A DNA stretch of 64,000 nt from Terriglobia bacterium (GTDB lineage Bacteria; Acidobacteriota; Terriglobia; Terriglobales; Acidobacteriaceae): positions 397,234-461,233 of the forward strand of contig JAIQEU010000004.1 in assembly GCA_020073665.1 (NCBI GenBank). The letters run 5' to 3'. Position 1 is the first letter of the stretch; each line of letters begins with the position of its first letter. Made by a program: the position numbers and the translations under genes. The notes under the pieces were generated by a model. It was not told the DNA's origin. It ran no database searches and saw only the letters and a program-made list of their open reading frames with translations. Shown piece by piece: positions 17,010 through 27,301 of this stretch.

Positions 17010-19402
17010 ATCGCATGGGCCACTTCAAGGACCACCACCGCTGACTTGATCCCGTAGAGATGATCGCGGTCAATCGTCGATTCCATCTCGCGCAGCACCT
17101 CGGGAAGTTCCTTACCGTCCCTCGCGGCCACCAACCGCCCGAGTGCGAGTGAGAGCGACAGGACCGCATTCATGCCCAGATTCGCCTTTCTCTGCATGAT
17201 CTGGATCTTCTCTTCTGCCGAGGCGAGACAACCCTTACCGCCGTACCGTTTGGCCCTCATCCACAGGTCTGCCAGTTCGCGATTCTCCTTCGTGATCGTC
17301 TCCCCCTTGATGTTGCCGGCGAAGCGATAGGTTTTCTCTTTTTCCTTGAACACGAAATAGTTGGGGAATTTTCGCGTCAGGGGATTGGCCTCGATGATGC
17401 TGTCCACCAGGTGGACCGCCTCATCCGTCCCCGCCGAGGTGCCCAGGGGCGTGGCCGCAGTAAATTTCATCCCGTTGTCGAGCATGACCACAACTCCCAC
17501 CGTCGGTATGCCGGCGTTGGTCGGCTCCTCGTGAGCAGAGATGTCGGCGATGGTGATATCAGGATCGAGTTTCCGGGTAATCTTTGTACCTTTCTTCGCC
17601 ATTTCCATCAGCTCGACGATTCTTCCGTACTTGACCAGCCTCTCCGTGTTCGCCCCACCCCCACATTTCAGGCCCAGGGCGCCAACCGCGAAACTGATGT
17701 CGGCTTCCATAACCTCGTTGGGAGACTTGGATCGGTGCGAGACCACCAAGGCAAGCCCCAACTGCTTCGCCTTACGAGTGGCCAGCAGGGTCTCACTGAG
17801 AGTGCCGATCTGGTTGGCCTTGATCAAGGCAGTATTGATGAGCCCCTGTTCGGCGCATTTCTGGATGGTCGAATCCTTGGTCGTAACCAGATCGTCCCCG
17901 ATAATGAGGATCTCCTGGTCGAGGGCTTTCATAAGTTTCTTCCAGCCCTCGAAATCATCCTCCGCGAAGGGGTCTTCCAAAGAAACGATAGGATATTTCT
18001 TGACCCAGCGAAGGTACAATTCCACCATTTCGTCCGTGGTTAAGACCTTGGGATCCTCGGCTCTCCAGAAGAGGTATTGGCCAACCGACTCTTTCTCGCC
18101 GGTTTTCTCCCGGTAGGCATTGCTGAGTTCGCTGGCGGCGGGATCGAGCGCGAGACAAACGTCGCGGTCGGGGACAAATCCGCATTCTTCGATAGCTTGG
18201 ACGGCTACCCTTAGTGCCCTCTCTTCCGGGAGCAGGTCACCCTCCTGCTTGGCGTAGGAGGCGACGATGCCTCCCTCCAGGCCAATACCCACAAAATTGA
18301 GCCCTTCCGTGTCTTGGATAATCTGGATCGCCCGGCTTTGCAGCAGGTTGGTGACCCGTTGGGCCTCAATGTAGTCCTTGGCGGTAAGTGGTAGGAACAT
18401 CAACTCCTGGAAACTCAGGTTGCCGCCCATTTCTTCGGTGTGGCGACCACCCATGATGGAGTTCCGGAACTCCCATGGGGCGAACACGAATGTTCCGTCG
18501 GCGAGTTCCAGTTCCTGAAGCCGGTGCAGCCGCAGCTTACGCCTGAGTTCGGATGGCTTGACCGGACGCGCTTCTTGCGTTTCGCGAGCCGGTTCTGCCG
18601 CCCTCACTTCCGCCGCCTTGGCCGCCGCCTCTCGCTGCCTCTCCCGGAAAGCCTTGTATTTCCCTGCGTCCGAGAGCAGGAAGTCGAAGAGCGCCACAAC
18701 GCCAACGGTGAACAGCAACCTTCCCCCGTAGACCGCCGCCGGATACGCTCTGTACAAGCCAAACAATATCAGGGCGATTCCTGGCAAGAACGTGGCCTGG
18801 CTGAGCACTTTGCTCGCCTTTGGCCCCGCGGCCGAAACCGCCAGGTTCTGGGTCTTGACGCCGGGGTGGTAGCTCCCCGACTCCTTATGTACCCCCTGAA
18901 AGGCTCCGTACGGGATCTTCACGAACATCTCGACATACCAGAGCCACCTGCCCAGCAGGCCTTGCTTCAGTTTTTGCTCGGCAGGCCCCGCCAGCTCCGG
19001 TCTCAGGTTGTTGGTTTTGACGGCGGATAAGTAATGGCCCATCTCGTGGATGGCGATGTTCGAATGCCATGCTGCGTACCACATCAGGCAGGAAATCACC
19101 ACTTCAACGCTCAGGAACATTTCACGCATCACATCGAATCTGGTTCCCACGTGAAGAGGGATGCTGAGCAACGAAGTCAGGAAAGCGGCATGAAAGGAAA
19201 CCAGCTTATGGTTGGCGATGATCCAACCACGATCCAGACGCGGGGTGTCGCTCGGCGAGGGGATAAATGTGAACATACGTCGCTCCGGGAGCCCGCGCAA
19301 CGATCGACCGATCCCGGTCAAGAACTGTTTCCAGCGAATACCGGCATGTCGATGCATAACGTTAACAAGGGGACCTTCAAACGGCGCGCGGGGCTTCAGC
19401 AT
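17006..19402 (-). CDS. Membrane M50-like protease domain fused to a circularly permuted enolase
   Basis: A 798-aa two-part protein, numbered from the ATG at 19402 (GGAG 6 nt upstream; a TTG at 19432 would add 10 residues). Residues about 60-250 carry hydrophobic segments and the zinc motif HEMGH (119-123), like site-2/M50 peptidases. A charged linker (about 250-300) leads into an enolase TIM barrel (about 301-602) with the expected active-site residues: H321 (GGRH), E333 (FQE), E376 (LEGG), D420 (ALD), E476 (SLED), D503/D504 (GDD), K528 (LIKANQIG), H556-R557-S558 and K579. The enolase capping domain then follows at about 616-790 (GIPTVGVVVMLDNG, GTSAGTDEAV, NLGMNAVLSLSLA), although it precedes the barrel in normal enolases. 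This suggests membrane-tethered 2-phosphoglycerate/PEP interconversion. The call rests on motif alignment by eye. Confidence 0.85.
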   Translation of the reverse strand: MLKPRAPFEGPLVNVMHRHAGIRWKQFLTGIGRSLRGLPERRMFTFIPSPSDTPRLDRGWIIANHKLVSFHAAFLTSLLSIPLHVGTRFDVMREMFLSVEVVISCLMWYAAWHSNIAIHEMGHYLSAVKTNNLRPELAGPAEQKLKQGLLGRWLWYVEMFVKIPYGAFQGVHKESGSYHPGVKTQNLAVSAAGPKASKVLSQATFLPGIALILFGLYRAYPAAVYGGRLLFTVGVVALFDFLLSDAGKYKAFRERQREAAAKAAEVRAAEPARETQEARPVKPSELRRKLRLHRLQELELADGTFVFAPWEFRNSIMGGRHTEEMGGNLSFQELMFLPLTAKDYIEAQRVTNLLQSRAIQIIQDTEGLNFVGIGLEGGIVASYAKQEGDLLPEERALRVAVQAIEECGFVPDRDVCLALDPAASELSNAYREKTGEKESVGQYLFWRAEDPKVLTTDEMVELYLRWVKKYPIVSLEDPFAEDDFEGWKKLMKALDQEILIIGDDLVTTKDSTIQKCAEQGLINTALIKANQIGTLSETLLATRKAKQLGLALVVSHRSKSPNEVMEADISFAVGALGLKCGGGANTERLVKYGRIVELMEMAKKGTKITRKLDPDITIADISAHEEPTNAGIPTVGVVVMLDNGMKFTAATPLGTSAGTDEAVHLVDSIIEANPLTRKFPNYFVFKEKEKTYRFAGNIKGETITKENRELADLWMRAKRYGGKGCLASAEEKIQIMQRKANLGMNAVLSLSLALGRLVAARDGKELPEVLREMESTIDRDHLYGIKSAVVVLEVAHAI

Positions 19403-19575
19403 GGCGTGCTCCAGTGAGATGACGTTGGCCAAGCTAGACTGGCTACTCAGCGGCAGCGCTGCTATTCGTCCGCACTCCGCAGACTTGCTGCCTCAATTCG
19501 AGAATTACTCATTAAATCAGCTTGGAATCAGCGTGCATTCCTCTCAGATTCTCTACGGTAGGCAGCTGCTCGGTC

Positions 19576-19591
19576 TGTGACCCGTATCACA
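19576..19591. promoter_or_regulatory. CRP/FNR-type palindrome upstream of the M50-enolase gene
   Basis: TGTGACCCGTATCACA is a perfect TGTGA-N6-TCACA site, 173 bp upstream of the ATG at 19402 (143 bp from the alternative TTG). It lies on the gene-free stretch between the M50-enolase gene and the malic enzyme terminator. Confidence 0.6.
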
Positions 19592-19692
19592 ACCGGGAGA
19601 AGTACCCGGCCCAGCAGGGCTGCTCATGCTGTCGCGATCCATGGTTCCCCGTGGAACCTTGAAAACCGGCGCTCGAAGGAGTGGGACCAAAA

Positions 19693-19724
19693 GAGAGGGA
19701 GTTCCGAGCTGGGAACTCCCTCTC
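19693..19724 (-). terminator. Rho-independent terminator of the malic enzyme gene
   Basis: GAGAGGGAGTTCC (19693-19705) and GGAACTCCCTCTC (19712-19724) form a perfect 13-bp stem with a 6-nt loop. On the minus strand the stem is followed by TTTTGG. It lies about 125 bp beyond the malic enzyme stop codon. Confidence 0.75.
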
Positions 19725-19848
19725 GCTTAACCGCAGCCCTTCTCTTCCGCCTACCGAACGATCTTCAGCCTGACCAGTAGCCTGGGTTCACTGCGGCCAG
19801 TGAAAAAGGAAACATGGCCAGCAGTGTTCCAAATACCGTAGGCGCGGA

Positions 19849-22152
<2,304 letters not shown>

Positions 22153-22273
22153 AACATCCCTCCTCGGTCGCTGATTTGCCGTCGGAGACTGCGCAATACG
22201 GAAGAGTTGATCGACCGCATTGCATGCGCCAGGGGCTCACCTAAAATTCTCGCCCCACCTCCGTGGCCGAAGC

Positions 22274-22289
22274 TGTGACCTGAATCACG
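22274..22289. promoter_or_regulatory. CRP/FNR-type palindrome upstream of maeB
   Basis: TGTGACCTGAATCACG matches TGTGA-N6-TCACA with one mismatch and sits 121 bp upstream of the malic enzyme start. The rest of the 442-bp gap to the next gene shows no gene or repeat. Confidence 0.55.
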
Positions 22290-22594
22290 GCATCATGCCC
22301 ATTTCTGGTTGTGCCTTGGCACTCCTCCTTCTTCATCACAGAAAACGGGCGCCAGGCGTGGTACAAGAGAAATAGGCCGGGGGTCGCCCGAAAGTTGCCA
22401 CTCAACCCCTGCGGTCCAAGCGGGCTAGAGGGCGGCGACGCCCGGCAATCTGCTGCCCCACAAGCTCCGCAGTTGTTCTGTCCGATCCGTTGCCGGTAAC
22501 CACCGTCCCCTTTACGCCCGCGAAGGTTCTTGGCGCTGGATCGCGCAACCTGGGCGCGCCGGTTCTCTGTGAGGAGTTGCGGGGCTGCCCGGGT

Positions 22595-23884
22595 CTAGAC
22601 CAGATACCAGTTTCCCCGGGTTAGCGGCAAGCCACTTCGCCCGTTCAGCGGCTTAGCGAGCAGGGTCTCATAAAGGTTGAGGCGACCGTTCCGGAAGCAA
22701 TGAGCCGCGCCCGCCATGTAAAGACGCCATATGCGGTAGGTGGTCTCGTCAGTCACGCGGCGCGCCTCCTCCGCATGAGCTTCCAGGCGCTGGATCCAGC
22801 GGTGCAGTGTCAAGTCATAGTGCTCGCGCAGGCTTTCGACATCTCTCACCTCAAATCCGCTGAGTTCCGCAGCTCGCAGGCAGGTGCTGATCGGTACCAG
22901 TTCAGCGTCGGGAAACACATAGCGGTCAGTAAAAGATGGCCCTCGCCTCTTGTAAGTCGCGGAGTAGGCAATTCCGTGGTTCAGGAACACCCCTCCCGGT
23001 CGCAACAGGCTCCAGGCCCGGCGAAAGTACTCCGGCAGAAGCGCTTCCCCGACGTGCTCAAACATGCCGACACTGACGATCTTGTCGTATTGCTGGTCGG
23101 GTTCAATATCGCGGTAGTCCGACACCTCCACGCGGCATCGGTCGTTCAGACCGGATTCCTGCAAGCGATGTCGTGCCACCTCCGCCTGCGGCACGCTAAG
23201 TGTGATTCCCACAGCTTGCACGCCGTAGTGAGCGGCCGCGTGCGCGATCAATCCACCCCAGCCGCAGCCGATGTCCAAGAGACGCTCGCCGTGTCGGAGG
23301 CGCAGCTTCCTGCAGATGTAATCCAGCTTGCGCGCCTGGGCGGAATCCAGGTCGTCCGCCGGCGTGACAAAATAAGCGCAGGAGTAAATCATGCGCTGGT
23401 CCAGCCAGAGTGCGTAGAACTCAGTCGGGAGATCGTAGTGATACCTGACGGCTCGTCGGTCCCGGTCTTCGGAGTGGACCCTACCCCACAATGCAGGCCC
23501 GTGCAGGCCAGCTGTGCGTCCAGTCGAAGGCAGCTTCTTTAGTCGCTTGGCAAGCTCGAAACTCTCCCCCAGGCTGCGCTCCTGCCCGAGCAGGTAGTCG
23601 GCCAGTTCGAAGGCGGCTTCCACGTCGCCCTCGATATCGAAATCGTCGTGAATGTAGGCCTCTCCCAGCGCGAGTTCGCTGGGCGAGATGAACATCGCGC
23701 GCAGCGCTTCCGGGTGCTTGAGAACCAGCGTGAAAGGCGGCTGCTCCTCCATTCCCCAAGTAGTGCCATCCCACAGTCGCACTTGGAAGTCGCGCCTCGG
23801 GTAATCTGCTAATAGCGCTTCCAGGAATTCGACGCACACCAGGGATGGCGTTGCCCCGAATAGAGACTTCGCCAATGTGCCCAT
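22595..23884 (-). CDS. Cyclopropane-fatty-acyl-phospholipid synthase family methyltransferase
   Basis: A cytoplasmic or peripheral-membrane SAM-dependent enzyme of about 429 aa that adds a methylene bridge to unsaturated acyl chains of phospholipids. The SAM site LLDIGCGWGGLIAHAAAHYG and the CFA-specific segments RRAVRYHYDLPTEFYALWLDQRMIYSCAYF and SVGMFEHVGE are clear. The N-terminal 120 residues are the usual lipid-interacting domain. Two ATGs compete: 23896 and 23884; GGAGG 5 nt upstream favours 23884. Cyclopropanation usually marks stationary phase or stress, which fits the hsp20 gene nearby on the same strand. Confidence 0.92.
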   Translation of the reverse strand: MGTLAKSLFGATPSLVCVEFLEALLADYPRRDFQVRLWDGTTWGMEEQPPFTLVLKHPEALRAMFISPSELALGEAYIHDDFDIEGDVEAAFELADYLLGQERSLGESFELAKRLKKLPSTGRTAGLHGPALWGRVHSEDRDRRAVRYHYDLPTEFYALWLDQRMIYSCAYFVTPADDLDSAQARKLDYICRKLRLRHGERLLDIGCGWGGLIAHAAAHYGVQAVGITLSVPQAEVARHRLQESGLNDRCRVEVSDYRDIEPDQQYDKIVSVGMFEHVGEALLPEYFRRAWSLLRPGGVFLNHGIAYSATYKRRGPSFTDRYVFPDAELVPISTCLRAAELSGFEVRDVESLREHYDLTLHRWIQRLEAHAEEARRVTDETTYRIWRLYMAGAAHCFRNGRLNLYETLLAKPLNGRSGLPLTRGNWYLV

Positions 23885-23997
23885 ATACTCCTCCATTGCG
23901 CCGCGATGGTGCCCCGCCAGCCTAATATCTGGCGTAACTTGGCTTCGGTGATTCCAAACTCTTCGGAATCGCCATGGCCCCCCAGTTCAAAACCAAC

Positions 23998-24162
23998 CTA
24001 CTGCAGCGTGCTGGCGACGCTGGAGAAGGCGGTATTGGCATTTGAGCCGATCAATCTCAGCGTACCCACGACGAGCACGAGAATCACCGCCAACATCACT
24101 GCATATTCAGCAATGTCCTGGCCTTCTTTCTCTCTCCAGAGACCGCGCAGAAAGCTAACCAT
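23998..24162 (-). CDS. Flp/Fap family type IVb pilin
   Basis: A 54-aa prepilin-like peptide. Basic N-terminus (MVSFLRGLWREKEGQ), then the Flp signature EGQDIAEYAVMLAVILVLVVGTL, where a prepilin peptidase would cut before the hydrophobic helix with the conserved Glu-Tyr pair, and a short hydrophilic end. GGAGG 5 nt upstream of the ATG at 24162 fixes this short reading; the frame is open further back to 24309 but without pilin features. No tad/rcp assembly genes are in the window, so it is an orphan whose assembly machinery must be elsewhere. Confidence 0.88.
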   Translation of the reverse strand: MVSFLRGLWREKEGQDIAEYAVMLAVILVLVVGTLRLIGSNANTAFSSVASTLQ

Positions 24163-24295
24163 ACTGTCCTCCGGACGACGATTTGGGCCTAAATCAGTTG
24201 GCTCGGCTTCTTGGCCGTTTCCCACTTGGTTCATCGCACGAGCCTTTAGGGGCCGCGCTGCGGCGACCACACCCTGCGAGCGGGTCGATGGCCTT

Positions 24296-24826
24296 TTAAG
24301 CCGCAGCAACTGCGGTCTCGACCTTGTGCCCGGCCGCTTTGGGGAGCTCGAATTTCAGCAACCCCGCCTGCAATTCGATCACTGCAGTCTCCGGGATCAC
24401 CGGCGATGGAAGGTCGATGAACTGCAGGATCTGGTCGGGATACCAGTCGATGTACTCGACTTTTCCTCCTTCGGATTCGGTTACTCTCGTTTCCCTCTTG
24501 CCCAGGATCATGATGCGACGCGGTTCGACGCTGACCCTGAGCTCATTCTCGTCAAAACCCAGCACATTAACGCGAACACTAATGCGATCGCCTGATTCCG
24601 AAATGGAAATGGACACCGGGCGCAGCAACTCTGACTCGGCACGGAACCAGTCTTCCCAGTCGTGACCGTGTTCACAGCCACGCGTCTCAAACAACTCATA
24701 GGCACGGCGCGCGATGGCAAGCTGCACCTCTTGCATCTCCCAGTGAAGGTCTTGGGGATTCCGTGGGCTCAACAATGTAGCGGGGGGCTCAGATGGTGGC
24801 TGGTAAGACGCCTTCTTGGATTTCAT
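24296..24826 (-). CDS. DUF2934-Hsp20 fusion, small heat-shock protein
   Basis: A 176-aa protein. Residues about 34-68 (VQLAIARRAYELFETRGCEHGHDWEDWFRAESELL) match DUF2934, a short helical module common in bacterial stress clusters. Residues about 70-170 form an alpha-crystallin-like beta sandwich (ISISESGDRISVRVNVLGFDENELRVSVEPRRIMILGKRE), the ATP-independent chaperone fold that holds unfolding proteins. GGAGG 5 nt before the ATG fixes the start. The stop overlaps the upstream open frame of the pilin but not the pilin itself. A weaker CRP-like site lies about 147 bp upstream, in the region shared with the divergent MarR/Hdr operon. Confidence 0.85.
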   Translation of the reverse strand: MKSKKASYQPPSEPPATLLSPRNPQDLHWEMQEVQLAIARRAYELFETRGCEHGHDWEDWFRAESELLRPVSISISESGDRISVRVNVLGFDENELRVSVEPRRIMILGKRETRVTESEGGKVEYIDWYPDQILQFIDLPSPVIPETAVIELQAGLLKFELPKAAGHKVETAVAAA

Positions 24827-24973
24827 AACATCCTCCTTCGGATGCTGCGCTGAAGGAGCATCGCTCGGCCTCTTGTCGCGGTCGGCACAGGCGGGGGCGA
24901 GCCGTCATGAACAGTTTGTGTGAACGAGAAACACGTATACATCTTCATTTTCATCGCCACTCAGCCGCGGTGC

Positions 24974-24989
24974 AGTGACGAGCATCACC
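24974..24989. promoter_or_regulatory. CRP/FNR-like palindrome upstream of hsp20
   Basis: AGTGACGAGCATCACC retains the core GTGA-N6-TCAC of the other sites but with both outer bases changed. It lies 147 bp upstream of the Hsp20 start and about 85 bp before the MarR promoter. Confidence 0.4.
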
Positions 24990-25071
24990 CAGAGGGGTGT
25001 CAGGCGGGGAATTCCGCTCGCTCCCCAACTCCACTTTCGTCGGAAAGTAACAGATTCTATTTTAGTTAAGT

Positions 25072-25102
25072 TGCTTGACAGTTAAGCACATATACTTATA
25101 AC
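25072..25102 (+). promoter_or_regulatory. Sigma-70 promoter with overlapping palindrome, Hdr/Mvh operon
   Basis: TTGACA (25075-25080), a 16-bp spacer and TATAAC (25097-25102) form a near-consensus promoter 77 bp upstream of the MarR gene. An inverted repeat, TGCTT (25072-25076) with AAGCA (25084-25088), overlaps the -35 box, and the heptamer AGTTAAG occurs twice around it. This is where a MarR-type repressor would be expected to act on its own operon. Confidence 0.6.
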
Positions 25103-25178
25103 ATAACAGCCAAAAGGGGCTTCGGGATCTCGTGGCACAAGCAGCATCTTGGAGCTGACTGAAGGGAGCTGACCTACC

Positions 25179-25763
25179 ATGGCTGACAATGCCCGGGTCG
25201 CCAGAGATTTCTTGGGCAGTGCACACGTGTTCGCCACTGCCGTACGTGACGTCATGGAGGAGCGGCTGCTGCATGAGGTGGTTGGCCCGCAAGTGAGCGT
25301 TTCGCAGTTGAAAGTGCTGACCCTCCTCGCCAGCACAGACACGCATACGATCGGAAACGTGGCGGCGTTCCTGGGGGTAAGCAAAGCAGCCGCCAGCCAG
25401 ACCGTAGACCGGCTCGCCCGCCGCAAGTGGCTGCGGCGCATCGTAAGGGAAGCCGACCGAAGGACCACTGACCTCTTCCTGACCGAATCGGGCCGGCGGC
25501 TGTTGGCGGCGTATGAATCGGCCAGAGCGAAGAGATTGGCAAAAGTGTTTCGGGGCTTTGCGCCGACCGAGCTTATTCAGGTCGCTGATCTACTGGACCG
25601 AGTGTCGGCGCAGATTGTCAATCACACAGCCAAACCGGAGGAGATTTGTCTGCAGTGCGGGATCTATTTCCGTGAAAGGTGCTTGCTGCGGAATCTTACC
25701 GGTCGCACTTGTTTCTACCAGAGGCATCGCGTCAGGAATGAGACTCGCGGTGTTGTGACGTGA
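25179..25763 (+). CDS. MarR-family transcriptional regulator with cysteine-rich tail
   Basis: A 194-aa regulator. Residues about 45-140 are the winged helix (SQLKVLTLLAS, GNVAAFLGVSKAAASQTVDRLARRKWLRR, READRRTTDLFLTESGR). Beyond the MarR fold it has a C-terminal extension with cysteines in a CX2CX7CX9C pattern (CLQC, ERC, RTC; about residues 155-175), suggesting a bound metal or iron-sulfur cluster and redox or metal sensing. It is the first gene after a strong promoter with an overlapping palindrome and lies 75 bp upstream of hdrC on the same strand, so it probably autoregulates the Hdr/Mvh operon. The ligand is not known. Confidence 0.88.
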   Translation: MADNARVARDFLGSAHVFATAVRDVMEERLLHEVVGPQVSVSQLKVLTLLASTDTHTIGNVAAFLGVSKAAASQTVDRLARRKWLRRIVREADRRTTDLFLTESGRRLLAAYESARAKRLAKVFRGFAPTELIQVADLLDRVSAQIVNHTAKPEEICLQCGIYFRERCLLRNLTGRTCFYQRHRVRNETRGVVT

Positions 25764-25838
25764 GAAAGTCGGCGGTCGCAGAAGCTCCTGTCTCGGCGAA
25801 CCGTTGAGCGCTGAGCTGACAGTGAGCGGGGTTGGAGT

Positions 25839-26429
25839 ATGGAGCTCAAACGCACTGTCAAGTTTGAAGCCGATCGCGATCCAGAATTTGCCCGCTGGAT
25901 CAGCCATACGGTGGGTGGAGAGCGGATCCGGCACTGCCTGCAGTGTGGGCTGTGCAGTGGAAGCTGCCCCCTGTCCCTGTACATGGACTACACCCCGCGA
26001 CGGCTGATGCACCTGTCGCGCGAAGGCTTCAAAGAAGAGGTTCTCAGCAGTTCTTCCATCTGGTTGTGCACCGCCTGCTACGCCTGCATGGTGGAGTGTC
26101 CCAAGAAAATCAACATCACCCACTTGATGTACGCGCTCAAGCAACGCGCCATCGAGGAACGGTTCTATCCCAAACGCTTTCCTATCCCGGTGATGGCACA
26201 ACAGTTCTCGCGCATGGTGCGCGGTTCGGGACGGATTACGGAAAGCTGGCTCATCGTGCGGGTGTTTCTGCGCACCGCTATCTGGCGCCTGCTGGGTATG
26301 AGCGGATTGGGCCTGAGGCTGTTCCGCGCAGGGCGCATGACGCTCAAGCCCGAGAAGATCGAGCGCCGGGCAGAGATTATCTCCATGCTGGACTCGGTTG
26401 CCGCAACCCGGAAGGAGTTGGCGTTATGA
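25839..26429 (+). CDS. hdrC: Heterodisulfide reductase subunit C-like iron-sulfur protein
   Basis: A 196-aa cytoplasmic ferredoxin-type subunit. Two [4Fe-4S] motifs are visible: CLQCGLCSGSCPL (about residues 32-44) and CTACYACMVECPK (about 76-88). In methanogens HdrC carries electrons between HdrA and HdrB; HdrB and HdrA follow directly, so the same role is likely. Its stop overlaps the hdrB start (ATGA at 26426-26429), which shows translational coupling. The substrate in a bacterium cannot be CoM-S-S-CoB and is unknown. Confidence 0.9.
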   Translation: MELKRTVKFEADRDPEFARWISHTVGGERIRHCLQCGLCSGSCPLSLYMDYTPRRLMHLSREGFKEEVLSSSSIWLCTACYACMVECPKKINITHLMYALKQRAIEERFYPKRFPIPVMAQQFSRMVRGSGRITESWLIVRVFLRTAIWRLLGMSGLGLRLFRAGRMTLKPEKIERRAEIISMLDSVAATRKELAL

Positions 26430-27301
26430 AATACGCCTACTATCCCGGCTGTTCGCTGCGAGGGACTGGGCGCGCCTACGAAGAGTCGCTGCTGGCCGTG
26501 TTCCAAGCCCTGGAGATCGATTTGCAGGAGCTGGAGGATTGGAATTGCTGTGGTGCCACGACCTACATGTCGGTGGATGAGCTGACGTCCTACGCGCTTG
26601 CTGCGCGAAACCTGGCTCTTGCCGAGCGCGACCATATGAATGTTGTCGCGCCATGCGCTGCCTGCTACCTGGTGCTCAATAAGACCCAGCGCTACATGCA
26701 CGATTATCCCGACATCAAGCTGGTCGTCAGCCGCGCGCTCGCCGCCATTGGTCTTCACTACGACGATCACGTCCAAGTGCGGCATCCGTTGGATATCTTG
26801 CTCCACGAAGTTGGTCTGAAAGCCATTGCCGCCAAGGTCAAGACACCTCTGAAGGGCCTGCAGGTCGCACCCTACTATGGATGCCAGATCGTAAGGCCAT
26901 ACGCTACGTTCGATGACCAGCGTAACCCAACTTCCATGGACCGTCTGTTGGAAGCGTGTGGGGCAAAGATTGTGCACTATCCGCTGAAGACCCGCTGCTG
27001 CGGTGGCAGCCAAAAAGGCACGCTGCCGGAAATTGGACTGGAACTCATCCGTCATTTGCTGACCGAAGCGCAGAACAATGGCGCCGACGTGATCGCTACG
27101 GTTTGCCCGCTCTGCCAGTTCAATTTGGAATGCTTTCAGAAAGAAGCCGGGAACCATAACCATCCGATCTCGATGCCGGTTTTGTATTTCACCCAACTGA
27201 TGGCGCTGGCTCTAGGCGCATCCGGGGAAGCGATCGGCCTGCAGCGTAGCCTGATCCCCATCGAGCCGCTGCTGGCCAGGAAAGAAATCGCCTATGCCTG
27301 A
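26426..27301 (+). CDS. hdrB: Heterodisulfide reductase subunit B-like catalytic protein
   Basis: A 291-aa protein with two CCG domains, the ligands for the unusual non-cubane [4Fe-4S] clusters that split a disulfide: YPGCSLRG ... WNCCGATTY ... PCAACYLV (about residues 8-83), then YYGCQIVRP ... LKTRCCGGSQKG ... CPLCQFNLE (about 153-234). This is the disulfide-reducing subunit. The start is set by the ATGA overlap with hdrC; the frame is open upstream to 25943 but that part is a shadow of hdrC. The stop overlaps hdrA by 8 bp. Confidence 0.93.
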   Translation: MKYAYYPGCSLRGTGRAYEESLLAVFQALEIDLQELEDWNCCGATTYMSVDELTSYALAARNLALAERDHMNVVAPCAACYLVLNKTQRYMHDYPDIKLVVSRALAAIGLHYDDHVQVRHPLDILLHEVGLKAIAAKVKTPLKGLQVAPYYGCQIVRPYATFDDQRNPTSMDRLLEACGAKIVHYPLKTRCCGGSQKGTLPEIGLELIRHLLTEAQNNGADVIATVCPLCQFNLECFQKEAGNHNHPISMPVLYFTQLMALALGASGEAIGLQRSLIPIEPLLARKEIAYA

